Assembly: GCA_023954355.1 (NCBI GenBank)
Contig: JAMLID010000016.1
Location: forward strand, 1-64,000
DNA length: 64,000 bases
Origin: Oligoflexia bacterium
Lineage (GTDB): Bacteria > Bdellovibrionota > UBA1018 > CAIPTA01
Reading direction: 5' to 3'
Position numbers and translations under genes: made by a program. Below the pieces are notes generated by a model. It saw nothing but the letters and a program-made list of their open reading frames with translations. It had not been told where the DNA came from and did not search any database. Positions 41,545-50,619 of this stretch are shown here, piece after piece; position 1 is the first letter of the stretch; each line of letters opens with the position of its first letter.

Positions 41545-42461
41545 TTTGATAAAACAGATTCCAATTTTTTTATGAAGCGACTTTTATACTCATCACTTTG
41601 AATGCTAAAAATATCTGTATGACCACCACCTCGAATAGACCAAAATTCTTTCGGCTCTTCGGCTGTTTTGTATACTTGTTCTCCTAAGTCATAGTCAATG
41701 ATTTGATCTCTGTCTCCATGGATGACTAATAATGGGATTGGAGAAATTTTATTTACTTCGTTATTGGGTGCATAGGTATCGCTCATTGCTATATACGCTA
41801 ACCATTGGAATGGCCATGTAAAGATTGATCGAGCAAGAGTTCTTTGGGCTGCTTTTTTGTAGGAAAGAAAAGTGGAATCAGCAACTACTAGTGCTATGGG
41901 GTATTCTTTTTTTAGATCAATAGAGTTTCGTAGAGCAATGGCCCCACCTAGACTTTGTCCATATACAACCATCGGAAGCTGAGGATTTTTTTTGTGAATT
42001 AATGATAATGCAGCCTCTCCATCTTGAATGGTTTTTTCTGGACTAGGATCTCCTTCAGATCTCCCATAGCCTTGGTAATCAAAAATAAAAAAATCATAAG
42101 GATATTTTGATATCCATGCCATGTTCAAATAGTGCGTGCTGATGTTTTCAGCATTGCCGTGATAGAATACAACAACCGCTTTTGGGCTATTGGTTACCTG
42201 GCTTTTAAAATACCAGCCAAAAAGTTTATTCCCATTTTTTGATGTAAAAAATATCTCTTCTGGGTTTAGTCCGTATTTTTCTGGCGGGTGAAATAGTTGT
42301 CTAGATGGGTAATAAAGCAAATTAGAACACCCAGTCATTAGTAGTGTATAAAAAATTAGTGGTAAGAACAGGTAAGGCCCAGCAATTCTACGATTAGAGT
42401 ACAATCGCTCAGAGAAAGAGAACTTATGTAAAGTCCTAATTATACGCTGGTGAATCTTCAT
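41541..42461 (-). CDS. Alpha/beta hydrolase lipoprotein (BEM46/ABHD-like)
   Basis: 306 residues from ATG at 42461. VYGQSLGGAIAL gives the nucleophile elbow (Ser near 169), with Asp and His in IHGDRDQII and GGGHTDIF. A lipobox-like LLMTGC follows a hydrophobic helix, so it is probably a lipoprotein. The long N-region (34 residues) before the helix is unusual: TTG at 42404 would give a normal 26-residue lipoprotein signal. The ATG lies only 14 bases from the divergent nucleotidase start. Confidence 0.82.
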   Translation of the reverse strand: MKIHQRIIRTLHKFSFSERLYSNRRIAGPYLFLPLIFYTLLMTGCSNLLYYPSRQLFHPPEKYGLNPEEIFFTSKNGNKLFGWYFKSQVTNSPKAVVVFYHGNAENISTHYLNMAWISKYPYDFFIFDYQGYGRSEGDPSPEKTIQDGEAALSLIHKKNPQLPMVVYGQSLGGAIALRNSIDLKKEYPIALVVADSTFLSYKKAAQRTLARSIFTWPFQWLAYIAMSDTYAPNNEVNKISPIPLLVIHGDRDQIIDYDLGEQVYKTAEEPKEFWSIRGGGHTDIFSIQSDEYKSRFIKKLESVLSK

Positions 42462-42475
42462 GTTAAACTCCCCTT

Positions 42476-43849
42476 ATGACAGAAAAAGTATATGTGAATC
42501 GAACTCTGAATCTAAGAAAAATCCGCATAATTGGTTTTGATATGGACCATACATTGGTTCGCTACCATAGTGAAGCATTTGAGGAAACAACTCACCGCTT
42601 AGTTGTTGAACGCCTAATTCGATCAAAAAAGTATCCTGAAATTATCGGCTCGTTTGCTTTTGACTATAACTTAGCTATTCGCGGTTTGGTGATTGATAAA
42701 AGAAAAGGTAATTTATTAAAAGTTAGTCGTCATGGAGCTATTCGCGCGGCTATGCATGGAACTAAAGTTATGGATTTTCATGATCAAAAACTTGCCTATG
42801 GTTCTACTTATATTGACTTAAGAGATAGTCGATACTCTGCTGTAGATACTGCATTTTCTTTATCCACAGCGAGTTTGTTTATGCAGCTTGTAGAATGTAA
42901 AGATTCGAATTCGAGCCTAGCTTTACCAGATTATGAGCAAATGGCTAATGACCTGATGTCTGAAGTTGATGGCGCACACCGCGATGGTTCTTTAAAAGGA
43001 TTGGTAAGAAAAGATCTCGACAAATATATTATCAAAGATCCAGATGTTGTAGAGGGTTTAGAAAAATATCGTAAGCATGGGAAGAGACTTTTTTTATTAA
43101 CAAACTCTGACTTTAATTATACGAAATTACTTTTAGACTATGCGATACAACCATTTTTAAAAGACGTTAAACATTGGTCAGATCTGTTTGAGTTTGTAAT
43201 TACTGCTGCCCAAAAGCCAAGATTCTTTTTTGATAGTATTCCATTTTTAAAAGTTGATCTAGCCACAGCTGAAATGACAAACCAAGAGGGGGTATTAGTG
43301 CCGGGAATATACCAAGGGGGATGTGCTCAAGATTTTACTCGTGATCTTCAACTTGATGGTGACGAAATTTTATATCTTGGAGATCATATTTATGGCGATA
43401 TACTTCGTTTAAAAAAAGATTGTAACTGGCGAACAGCAATGGTGATCGAAGATTTAGAGTGTGAAGTAGAAAAAAATAAAATCGTTGAGCCGATACAAAA
43501 AGATATAGAAAAATTAATGAACGAAAAACATCCAATAGAAGTTAAAATTGTTGATACGATTTCTGAGCAAATAGAGAAAAAACTTTCAAAAAGTTCAGAA
43601 GTAGAATCTTTACAAAAACAAATTGAACAAATTGATGAAAAAATCGGAATTAAAATTAGAGAAAGGCAAAATCACTTTAACCCATACTGGGGAGAGGTAA
43701 TGCGTACAGGTAATGAAGAAAGTTATTTTGCTCATCAAACAGAGCGCTTTGCTTGTATTTATATGACTAAGCTGAGTGATTTATTGGAGATGTCTCCGAG
43801 AACCTATTTTAGGGCACCGAGAATTCCGATGCCTCATGAAATGAGTTAA
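42476..43849 (+). CDS. HAD-superfamily 5'-nucleotidase (cN-II-like)
   Basis: 457 residues. HAD motif I FDMDHTLVRY (about 21-30), motif II LLTNS in LFLLTNSDF, and DHIYGD in the C-terminal motif IV region match the HAD-IG cN-II family of purine 5'-nucleotidases. The C-terminal 100 residues are a charged coiled coil (EQIDEKIGIKIRER). No ribosome binding site is obvious. Convergent with the polysaccharide lyase gene, two bases apart. Confidence 0.87.
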   Translation: MTEKVYVNRTLNLRKIRIIGFDMDHTLVRYHSEAFEETTHRLVVERLIRSKKYPEIIGSFAFDYNLAIRGLVIDKRKGNLLKVSRHGAIRAAMHGTKVMDFHDQKLAYGSTYIDLRDSRYSAVDTAFSLSTASLFMQLVECKDSNSSLALPDYEQMANDLMSEVDGAHRDGSLKGLVRKDLDKYIIKDPDVVEGLEKYRKHGKRLFLLTNSDFNYTKLLLDYAIQPFLKDVKHWSDLFEFVITAAQKPRFFFDSIPFLKVDLATAEMTNQEGVLVPGIYQGGCAQDFTRDLQLDGDEILYLGDHIYGDILRLKKDCNWRTAMVIEDLECEVEKNKIVEPIQKDIEKLMNEKHPIEVKIVDTISEQIEKKLSKSSEVESLQKQIEQIDEKIGIKIRERQNHFNPYWGEVMRTGNEESYFAHQTERFACIYMTKLSDLLEMSPRTYFRAPRIPMPHEMS

Positions 43850-43850
43850 C

Positions 43851-44636
43851 TTACTCTAAGTTTTCGCCTATAATAAGAATGTCTTTCGCCGTTTTTCCTC
43901 GTCTATACTCATCTGCATATACCGTTAACGAGCGGTTTGATCCCTCATCACAATAAACGCCCATCTTAAAATATGGACCGGCAACGTCTCCACGGTAGCC
44001 AATCGGACCTCTATAGCTAGCTATTTTTTTTCCATTATGCCAAACGTCCACTTCTCCTCTATCGTCAACGGACCATAGTACTCTATAAACAAAATCATGC
44101 CACTGTAGGTATTTAAAATTAGGAATTTTAGCAATTACGATATTAGTGCTCTCAAGTGGGTCCATCACTTGCTTATAGGAATAATTTACGGTGATATAAA
44201 AAGTGCCATTTTTAAATCGATTGGCTAGTGGCGGTCGTCCCCCAGCATATCCGGGAACAGAAGCATTATGCCACTGAGCGAGTGTGCATTTATTATTTCT
44301 ATTGGGCTTAAAAGAGGCAGGGAAAAAATGAGAAACCCGATACCAAATTTCTTTTCCATAATCTGCATGAAAGTTATCTGAAAGCTCACTCTTATAGGAA
44401 TTATCAAAGCCAAGGCCTGGGGGCAGAGTAATGGCTACAGCATGAGTACCATGCCTTGTTGGACCAGTGATAATTCTTGCTCCGTTTGGCCCGGCTAATC
44501 GCTCCGTGCTTAGTCCAGAAAAATTACCGTAATCGAATCCAAATTTTCTCGTTACTCCATCACCAAAAAATCCAAAAGCCGAAAGTGAAAGAAAAATAAA
44601 ACTAAGTGCAAAGAAATTAAGTATATTTTTTTTCAT
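43851..44636 (-). CDS. Secreted polysaccharide-lyase-like protein (heparin lyase I fold)
   Basis: 261 residues with a signal peptide (1-22, ending AFG). The jelly-roll pattern with YKSELSDNFHADYGKEIWYRVSHFFP, LAQWHN, and a final KMGVYCDEGSNRSLTVYADEYRRG resembles the PF14099 polysaccharide lyase family (heparin-lyase-I type). The substrate is unknown; an acidic polysaccharide is expected for the family. Confidence 0.75.
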   Translation of the reverse strand: MKKNILNFFALSFIFLSLSAFGFFGDGVTRKFGFDYGNFSGLSTERLAGPNGARIITGPTRHGTHAVAITLPPGLGFDNSYKSELSDNFHADYGKEIWYRVSHFFPASFKPNRNNKCTLAQWHNASVPGYAGGRPPLANRFKNGTFYITVNYSYKQVMDPLESTNIVIAKIPNFKYLQWHDFVYRVLWSVDDRGEVDVWHNGKKIASYRGPIGYRGDVAGPYFKMGVYCDEGSNRSLTVYADEYRRGKTAKDILIIGENLE

Positions 44637-44711
44637 TCTAAGATCCCTTATTCGTTCAGATAAATATGCTTTCAGGGGGTCTTATTGTGGATAACGCAAA
44701 ACGTCAAGAAA

Positions 44712-45326
44712 TTAATCGAGTAGGCGCGGAATAAATTCCTCTACAATATAGGTCTCAAAAACCTCAATAGAAGATTCTTTATTTTTACTAATAGAAATAC
44801 TTTCTTGAAAAAAACATAAATAGCTCGCGAATTGACCAATAAGAGCGAGTAGAGCGAGCGCTTTTACTTTTGACTGTTCTTTATTTAGTTTTTTCTGTGA
44901 GGAGTTTTGAATAGAGCGAGTGATTTCTTGAATCCAAGGTTGAATTAAATCATCAGAAATTTTTTTAGAAAATGAAGAGTCTTCTAATAAAGCTCTTTGT
45001 GCTAGACGATGAAAGTTAGGTTCTTTTTTAATGTGTTTCAAAAGAGAAGAAACACTTTTCTGTAAATCTTGAATTTTTGGTTTTTTCATTTCAGCTAAAC
45101 ACTGGTGAAAGGGGCGTAGTACTTCAAGTTTTTGCTCAATTACAGCAGAACAGAGCCCTTCTTTACTACCAAAATAATAAGAAACTAGAGCCCCATTTGC
45201 CCGGCTTTTTTTAGCAATCGCTCTTAGCGTTGTGCCTCTATAACCAACTTCTCCGAATAGAGTTTCTGCTGACTCTAAAATGGCAGATTTTCTCTGGTGC
45301 TCTCGGCTAACTAGGCTCTGTTCCAT
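44712..45326 (-). CDS. TetR/AcrR-family transcriptional regulator
   Basis: 204 residues. An N-terminal helix-turn-helix (about 20-62, TTLRAIAKKSRANGALVSYYFGSKEGL) is typical of TetR, and the C-terminal ligand-binding half is all helical. It starts two bases after the stop of a lipoprotein gene, so the two share a transcript. A 22-bp perfect palindrome 30 bases upstream of that lipoprotein gene is the probable operator; divergent from it is a lipoprotein-barrel-TolC operon, which it likely controls. Confidence 0.88.
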   Translation of the reverse strand: MEQSLVSREHQRKSAILESAETLFGEVGYRGTTLRAIAKKSRANGALVSYYFGSKEGLCSAVIEQKLEVLRPFHQCLAEMKKPKIQDLQKSVSSLLKHIKKEPNFHRLAQRALLEDSSFSKKISDDLIQPWIQEITRSIQNSSQKKLNKEQSKVKALALLALIGQFASYLCFFQESISISKNKESSIEVFETYIVEEFIPRLLD

Positions 45327-45327
45327 A

Positions 45328-45858
45328 TTAGAATTGAACTCTCTTTACTTCTAATCGTCCATCAGTCTGCTTGCCCATTACGAATGAGATACTTCCTTGA
45401 AGTTCATCTCCTGCAACGAAAGCCCGTACAGAGGTTTCTCCCTGTCTAGGAGTTGGAGAAATAACCGTATCAGAGTTTTTCATAATGAGTTCTTTTGTTT
45501 CTTTGTAGTAACGCATAGATAGTGGTCTTTGAACGATAGGTACAACTCCAGGATCCATATCTAGTCGCAAGAAGTAACCACGAAGTTCTGGACGAAAGCG
45601 AATTTCTTGATTTTCATTTACGCCATCTGCAACTTCAACGATATTTATACGAATTTCTACGGGGATCGTTTTTTGAGGATTCGTATCCGGTATTACTTTA
45701 CCTCTGTATAATCCCACCAAGGCAGCGTAAGTGCGGCGAAGTTCCTCTCTATCTTCTAGTTCTTTTGCCGTTGTTGTATCGGTCTCTTTAGGGCCGCAGG
45801 CTGTAAGAGTAAATAATGCGATAAAAAGCACACTAAAGAGTAGTTTTATGTGTCTCAT
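45328..45858 (-). CDS. Lipoprotein co-transcribed with the TetR regulator
   Basis: 176 residues. Lipobox LTAC (Cys near 21). The mature part has strands (RGKVIPDT, IPVEIRINIVEVAD, SVRAFVAGDEL) with an amphipathic beta look and no known domain. It is the first gene of the minus-strand operon that ends with TetR. Confidence 0.7.
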   Translation of the reverse strand: MRHIKLLFSVLFIALFTLTACGPKETDTTTAKELEDREELRRTYAALVGLYRGKVIPDTNPQKTIPVEIRINIVEVADGVNENQEIRFRPELRGYFLRLDMDPGVVPIVQRPLSMRYYKETKELIMKNSDTVISPTPRQGETSVRAFVAGDELQGSISFVMGKQTDGRLEVKRVQF

Positions 45859-45887
45859 TTAAATACCCTCCCCAGGGAATTTTCTTG

Positions 45888-45909
45888 TAATTAATCAATT
45901 GATTAATTA
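45888..45909. promoter_or_regulatory. 22-bp perfect palindrome, probable TetR operator
   Basis: TAATTAATCAATTGATTAATTA is a perfect inverted repeat at 45888-45909, centred between the divergent TetR/lipoprotein operon and the lipoprotein-barrel-TolC operon. TetR-family regulators bind palindromes of 14-24 bases between divergent genes they control, usually their own. Confidence 0.7.
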
Positions 45910-45953
45910 AATAATGACTAGACGAGAAAAAGTCAATCATTCACAGAGGTAAA

Positions 45954-47168
45954 ATGAAGAGAAATACTTTATTTGTAGTAGCCATTTTTTTGGTTTTTAT
46001 AAGCTTTTCTAGCTGTGGCAAAAAAGACTCTATTAGCGCCGAGGGTACTCCTATAGTCGACTCTACAGATCAGCGACAGGAAGATCGTCAGCCTAAAGAC
46101 CCTGAGGGAGCAAAAGAAGATAGCTTTTTACAAATCGCTTGTGAGTCCAGAGGTGGTGGTGGGGGGGGGATATTTCTACCGAATTCTTTGCAACCATCGG
46201 GCGATCGCACTACTCATATGGTTGACTCTCCTTTTGGCCAAGAGTTTGAGGCACCTGCCGTTTTATCGGCTAATGGAGTTATGGCGTATTTGGTTTATCG
46301 CCAGGGCTCTAGTTTGATTTTTGGAAAATATGATTTTCAATCAAGAGAGTTTTCTGAAAAACAAAATCTAGGATCATTTAGTGAGAAATCTCCTTCCTTC
46401 TTCAAAAAATTCCATCGTGAACGATCTCGAGTCGCTGTTGGCTCGCCTAGAGGCTCATACTTTCTTTTATCAAAAGGCAAAACTCTTTCTTTGCGTTCTG
46501 TAAGTGAACCAAAAAAAGAAATTCGATCGTATAAGGTTCCCTACGACCTTGTTCAGGGGCGCTGGGAAGCAAAAGCCAAAGGTGAGAGTGAAGTGTTTTT
46601 TGATTACTCCACTGGCGGAAAAATTAGCCAATATCGCATTCTTTTAGACGAAGATTTTAGAATTATTAATACGTTAGATTTACGCAAAGATTTTAAATCC
46701 TCTTATGACCAAGTAAATTTGCAATCCATAGATGATGGATTGGCTTGGTTAGAAGTTAAGAATGGCACTGCCTCTGCATTAAAGATTTTAAAAAGTGGAA
46801 AATTGCACTCACAATCTATTAGTGATGAAAAGTTTGGCCCCGGAATGGCTATTTATAAAAAAGATAATCAGCTGAATTTTGTACTGCAATCGATTAAAGG
46901 ACTTTCTTACTACCAGCTTGATGCCGAGCAAAAGATTTCTTTGGCTAAAATCGTTGCATACCCAGAGAGAACATTAGAGTATATCGAGTTAAATCGATGG
47001 GATTGGTCGCCGGGCGAGCTTATATCTGTAGCGAACCACTCGCAGCTTTATACGGTCTTGCCGTTCACCTGGGGAAGATTATTGTATAGAGTGATGGATG
47101 AAGAATATTTTCGGCAACTAGGTTATGAGTTTTGTATTAATCCTAGTTTCGTATTTGGTCAAAAATAG
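45954..47168 (+). CDS. Lipoprotein of unknown function, propeller-like
   Basis: 404 residues with a lipobox (SFSSC, Cys near 22) and a Gly-rich patch (GGGGGGIFLP) near residue 67. The body has repeated strand pairs (VMAYLVYRQGSSLIFGKYD, KISQYRILLDEDFRIIN) as in six- to eight-bladed propellers. First gene of the operon ahead of a barrel protein and a TolC-like protein. No known family. Confidence 0.7.
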   Translation: MKRNTLFVVAIFLVFISFSSCGKKDSISAEGTPIVDSTDQRQEDRQPKDPEGAKEDSFLQIACESRGGGGGGIFLPNSLQPSGDRTTHMVDSPFGQEFEAPAVLSANGVMAYLVYRQGSSLIFGKYDFQSREFSEKQNLGSFSEKSPSFFKKFHRERSRVAVGSPRGSYFLLSKGKTLSLRSVSEPKKEIRSYKVPYDLVQGRWEAKAKGESEVFFDYSTGGKISQYRILLDEDFRIINTLDLRKDFKSSYDQVNLQSIDDGLAWLEVKNGTASALKILKSGKLHSQSISDEKFGPGMAIYKKDNQLNFVLQSIKGLSYYQLDAEQKISLAKIVAYPERTLEYIELNRWDWSPGELISVANHSQLYTVLPFTWGRLLYRVMDEEYFRQLGYEFCINPSFVFGQK

Positions 47169-47177
47169 GGGAGAAAA

Positions 47178-47912
47178 ATGGGAGTTTGGTTTTTATTATT
47201 AAGTGCATTGGTAGCTCATGCGAAAGCAGAATTAACAGATGTAGAGCTAAAAAAAATAGCAGAGAAAGAGCTATCAGCTTCTGAGAGAATGTCACCTGTT
47301 CTTATGCAAGAAGAGAGCGATGTAATTGTTAATACTGATGCGGCAATTCAAAAAACAATATTTAGTTACGCAAAATCAGAGATTGAATTTGGCGCTCAAT
47401 CGTATGCACCAGCTGGAACATCAAAGTTAGTAGGTAGTGAGACCTATTCTTTAAACCAATTACAGAAAAAACCTATGTTTGTAGTGGGTGGTAGGTATTG
47501 GGCTTGGGAGTTGAGTCAGTACAATTTACGTTTTGCTCCTACAGCAAGTGTAGGGCTTACGAATCATTCTCTTGATGTTAGAACACAAAGTGGTCGTCAA
47601 TACAAAGACGTTAGGGGCACTACTATTTTAACATCTTTAGGGGCAGAATCTGAATGGGTATTTTATCGCAGGTTTGCTCTTGGACTTCATCTAGCTTTGG
47701 GTAAGCTGTTTTATATACAATCAGGTACGTCATCTCAAATTAGCCAGTCGTTAGACGCTAACTACTGGGAGTTTGGTCCCATGCTTCGTGCTTATGTGTA
47801 TGAAAATATATTTACAAAAATTAGCTTTCAATCTCGTAAAATTCTATCTACTGAGGATAAACTAGGAGTGCAAAATAACTCTTTGATTTTTTCAATAGGT
47901 ATGGGGATGTAA
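47178..47912 (+). CDS. Outer membrane beta-barrel protein
   Basis: 244 residues with a signal peptide (1-17, ending AKA). The C-terminal 150 residues alternate polar and aromatic positions (RYWAWELSQYNLRFAPTASV, YENIFTKISFQSRKI), and the ending NSLIFSIGMGM resembles the last strand of a barrel. GGGGAGAAAAA precedes the ATG. It lies between the lipoprotein and the TolC-like gene and is one base from the latter. Confidence 0.72.
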   Translation: MGVWFLLLSALVAHAKAELTDVELKKIAEKELSASERMSPVLMQEESDVIVNTDAAIQKTIFSYAKSEIEFGAQSYAPAGTSKLVGSETYSLNQLQKKPMFVVGGRYWAWELSQYNLRFAPTASVGLTNHSLDVRTQSGRQYKDVRGTTILTSLGAESEWVFYRRFALGLHLALGKLFYIQSGTSSQISQSLDANYWEFGPMLRAYVYENIFTKISFQSRKILSTEDKLGVQNNSLIFSIGMGM

Positions 47913-47913
47913 T

Positions 47914-49329
47914 ATGACTTTATGGCTTTTGCTCTTTTCTGCCAGTAGTGTATGGGCTGCAACCACCGAGCTAACACCACAATACATTGTTGATCGAATA
48001 TTAAATAAAGGGCGTGCTGCTCAAGAAATAAATACCGAGGCTAAAAAAGCTTATACTGACTATTATGCGACATATGGTCTTTATGATTGGACTTTATCGG
48101 GTAAAGCCTCTTACGAAGACAGTCGTATACAGTATTTAAGTGGCGCAGGTAACATTCAAGATAAAACAAGCATATGGACCGTTGGAATGAGTAAGCGAGT
48201 TCCAACAGGAACCACTATAGGGCTTAACTTTACTAGAACTATTCAAAACTCTACCTTTAGAACTACTAGCAGTAGCTCGCGATCTCCTTATATTGTTTAT
48301 GATCTTGGCGAGCTAGTAATAACACAAGATATTTTGGGTAATTTTTTCGGGATTGCAGAAAGAAAAAATCGTCAAGTCGCTGATCAAATTTTAGTTATTA
48401 GTGATTTATCAAAAAGAGAAAAGTTAGAGGGATTAGTATTAAGTACCCTTCAATCTTTTTGGAATGCTTACGTTGCTAAAGAAAGCCTTAAGGAGGCGAT
48501 TTCTCAGCGTGATAAATATGAAGATCTAGTAAAAGAAGTTCGTAATAAGGCTAGGTTCGGATTTGTGAATCCCGGAGATCTACCAAAAGCTCAAGCTGAA
48601 TTTGGAGCGCAAGTACGAAACGTAAAAAGTGCTTCTTTTGAGTATTTAAGACAGCTTGACTCTTTATTAACCGACATGAGATTTGAAGAGTCCGATCGCG
48701 AGGTAGAGTTAAAGGTAAGTGAAGAAATACCCCCAGTGCCTAAGTTAGAAATGCCTCTTGTAGAAGACTTACGATCTGTGACCGGCTTTAGATTGTTAGC
48801 CGAAAGTGCTGAGTTAACAAAAACGGCTACGAATCTAGCTACTAGTTTTCCTGAATTAACTCTAGAGGGTAGAGCGGGGTTTACTGGATTAGATTCTACT
48901 CAAGGTAAATCTTTTGCCGGACTAACAAGTTTTGATCACCCCAAGTATTCTATCGCATTACTGATGAGCTATAAGTTTTTCTCTGATGAATATAAGTCTA
49001 AACAAAATAGAGATATGGTTATCTACGAACAGGCTGTTATTGCATTAGAAAAAGAGAGAGAATCTATCCGAGAAGAAATTAGTACTTCTATGGAGAGAGT
49101 ACGTTATACCTATGCTGCGGCTCGGTCTGCTAAAGAAGAGTTAGAGCATTGGTCTAAAGCAGTGCAGGCGCAAGAACGAAGTTATAAGCAGGGTAGATTA
49201 GATTTTTCTCAATTGATTCAGGATTATAACTCGTATTTTCGATCAAGAATTGTACGAATACGTGCACTTGGTGATTATCACATCGCCTTGCACATGTATG
49301 CCGCTTCTATTGACCAGTTAGTTAAGTAG
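47914..49329 (+). CDS. TolC-family outer membrane efflux protein
   Basis: 471 residues with a signal peptide (1-15, ending VWA). Two structural repeats with long helices (LVLSTLQSFWNAYVAKESLKEA, EEISTSMERVRYTYAAARSAKEE) and FVNPGDLPKAQAEF are typical of TolC/OEP. TolC trimers form the outer membrane exit of efflux pumps and type I secretion. No inner membrane pump or adaptor gene lies nearby, so the partner is encoded elsewhere. Confidence 0.85.
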   Translation: MTLWLLLFSASSVWAATTELTPQYIVDRILNKGRAAQEINTEAKKAYTDYYATYGLYDWTLSGKASYEDSRIQYLSGAGNIQDKTSIWTVGMSKRVPTGTTIGLNFTRTIQNSTFRTTSSSSRSPYIVYDLGELVITQDILGNFFGIAERKNRQVADQILVISDLSKREKLEGLVLSTLQSFWNAYVAKESLKEAISQRDKYEDLVKEVRNKARFGFVNPGDLPKAQAEFGAQVRNVKSASFEYLRQLDSLLTDMRFEESDREVELKVSEEIPPVPKLEMPLVEDLRSVTGFRLLAESAELTKTATNLATSFPELTLEGRAGFTGLDSTQGKSFAGLTSFDHPKYSIALLMSYKFFSDEYKSKQNRDMVIYEQAVIALEKERESIREEISTSMERVRYTYAAARSAKEELEHWSKAVQAQERSYKQGRLDFSQLIQDYNSYFRSRIVRIRALGDYHIALHMYAASIDQLVK

Positions 49330-49335
49330 TAAAGC

Positions 49336-50607
49336 TTATACACTTTCTAATATAGCAACGACACCCATGCCACCGCCGGTACAAATAGAAATGAGTCCTC
49401 TAGAGTTTTGCTTTTGAGAAATTGTTTTTGCGAGTGTTGCAACAATTCTTGCTCCTGTTGCACCGAAAGGGTGGCCAATAGCGATGCTACTACCATGAAT
49501 ATTAAGTTTAGATCGATCAATTGAGCCAAGAGCTGTTGAGCAACCTAATCTAGACTTACAATATTCTTCTGACTCCCATGCCTTTAATGTACATAGTACT
49601 TGAGCGGCAAATGCTTCATGAATTTCATAAAAATCAAAATCTTGTAACTTCAAATTATTTCTTTGTAACATTCTTGCTACTGCATATGCAGGTGCCATCA
49701 ATAAACCTTCGGATTTATCTACAAAGTTAACAGCTGCAACTTCAGCATCTACAAATTTTGCTAGTATGGGGAGAGAATTCTTTTGGGCGTATTCTCTTGA
49801 AGCCAAGAAAACAGCAGCTGCTCCATCGGTTAGAGGTGAGCTGTTTCCCGCTGTAAGTGTACCAGCTTTAGATCGATCGAATACGGGCTTAAGTGTTCTT
49901 AGTTTTTCTAATGTAGTGTTTTCTCGAACATTATTATCAAACTTAGCTCCCTGAAACGGACTAACAAGATCAGAATAGAAATTATTTTTCCAAGCTGCAG
50001 CTGCATTTTTGTGGCTTGCAAGTGCTAAAATATCTTGTTCTTCTTGAGTGATTTGCCAAGTTTTGGCCATTAACTCACAGCTTTCGCCCATAGAGAGACC
50101 TGTTCGAGGCTCTACTACAGCTGGGAATACTGGTTTTACATCTGAGGGTCTAATGTCTACCCAAGGACGAATTTTATCGATTATAGATTTACCCCTTGAG
50201 CTTTTAATCAAAGTTGATGCAAATTTTCTGCTATATGAAATAGGTACATCACTCATGCTATCGTAGCCTGCTGCGATTCCAGATTCGATTTGTCCAAGTC
50301 GAATTTTATTCGCTATTTGTATAGTCGCTTCTAAGCTTGTACCGCAGGCGCGCTGTAAATTATGAGCAGGTGTTTCTGGTGCTAAACTCGTGCCAAGAAC
50401 ACATTCTCTAGCAAAGTTCCAGTCTTTTGAATGTGCCATCACTGCGCCAAGAGAGACATCACCTAATCGCTTTCCATTTAAGTGAAGTTTATCAGTGAGA
50501 GCTTGTAAAACAAAAGTCATCATCTCTTGATTACCAACATCTTGATAAGCAGTACCTGCTCTAGAGAAGGGGATTCTTGTACCTCCACAAATTACTGCAT
50601 GATTCAT
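49336..50607 (-). CDS. Acetyl-CoA C-acyltransferase (thiolase, FadI/FadA-like)
   Basis: 423 residues. Active-site Cys88 in QRACGTSLEA, GDYDEIHEAFAAQ-type EIHEAFAAQVL, GHPFGATGARI and the second Cys in CTGGGMG complete the thiolase set. The size fits beta-oxidation thiolase FadI. No fadJ-like gene is adjacent. PlsC and DUF4442 genes follow upstream on the same strand. Confidence 0.9.
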   Translation of the reverse strand: MNHAVICGGTRIPFSRAGTAYQDVGNQEMMTFVLQALTDKLHLNGKRLGDVSLGAVMAHSKDWNFARECVLGTSLAPETPAHNLQRACGTSLEATIQIANKIRLGQIESGIAAGYDSMSDVPISYSRKFASTLIKSSRGKSIIDKIRPWVDIRPSDVKPVFPAVVEPRTGLSMGESCELMAKTWQITQEEQDILALASHKNAAAAWKNNFYSDLVSPFQGAKFDNNVRENTTLEKLRTLKPVFDRSKAGTLTAGNSSPLTDGAAAVFLASREYAQKNSLPILAKFVDAEVAAVNFVDKSEGLLMAPAYAVARMLQRNNLKLQDFDFYEIHEAFAAQVLCTLKAWESEEYCKSRLGCSTALGSIDRSKLNIHGSSIAIGHPFGATGARIVATLAKTISQKQNSRGLISICTGGGMGVVAILESV

Positions 50608-50619
50608 ACGACGCTCCTT

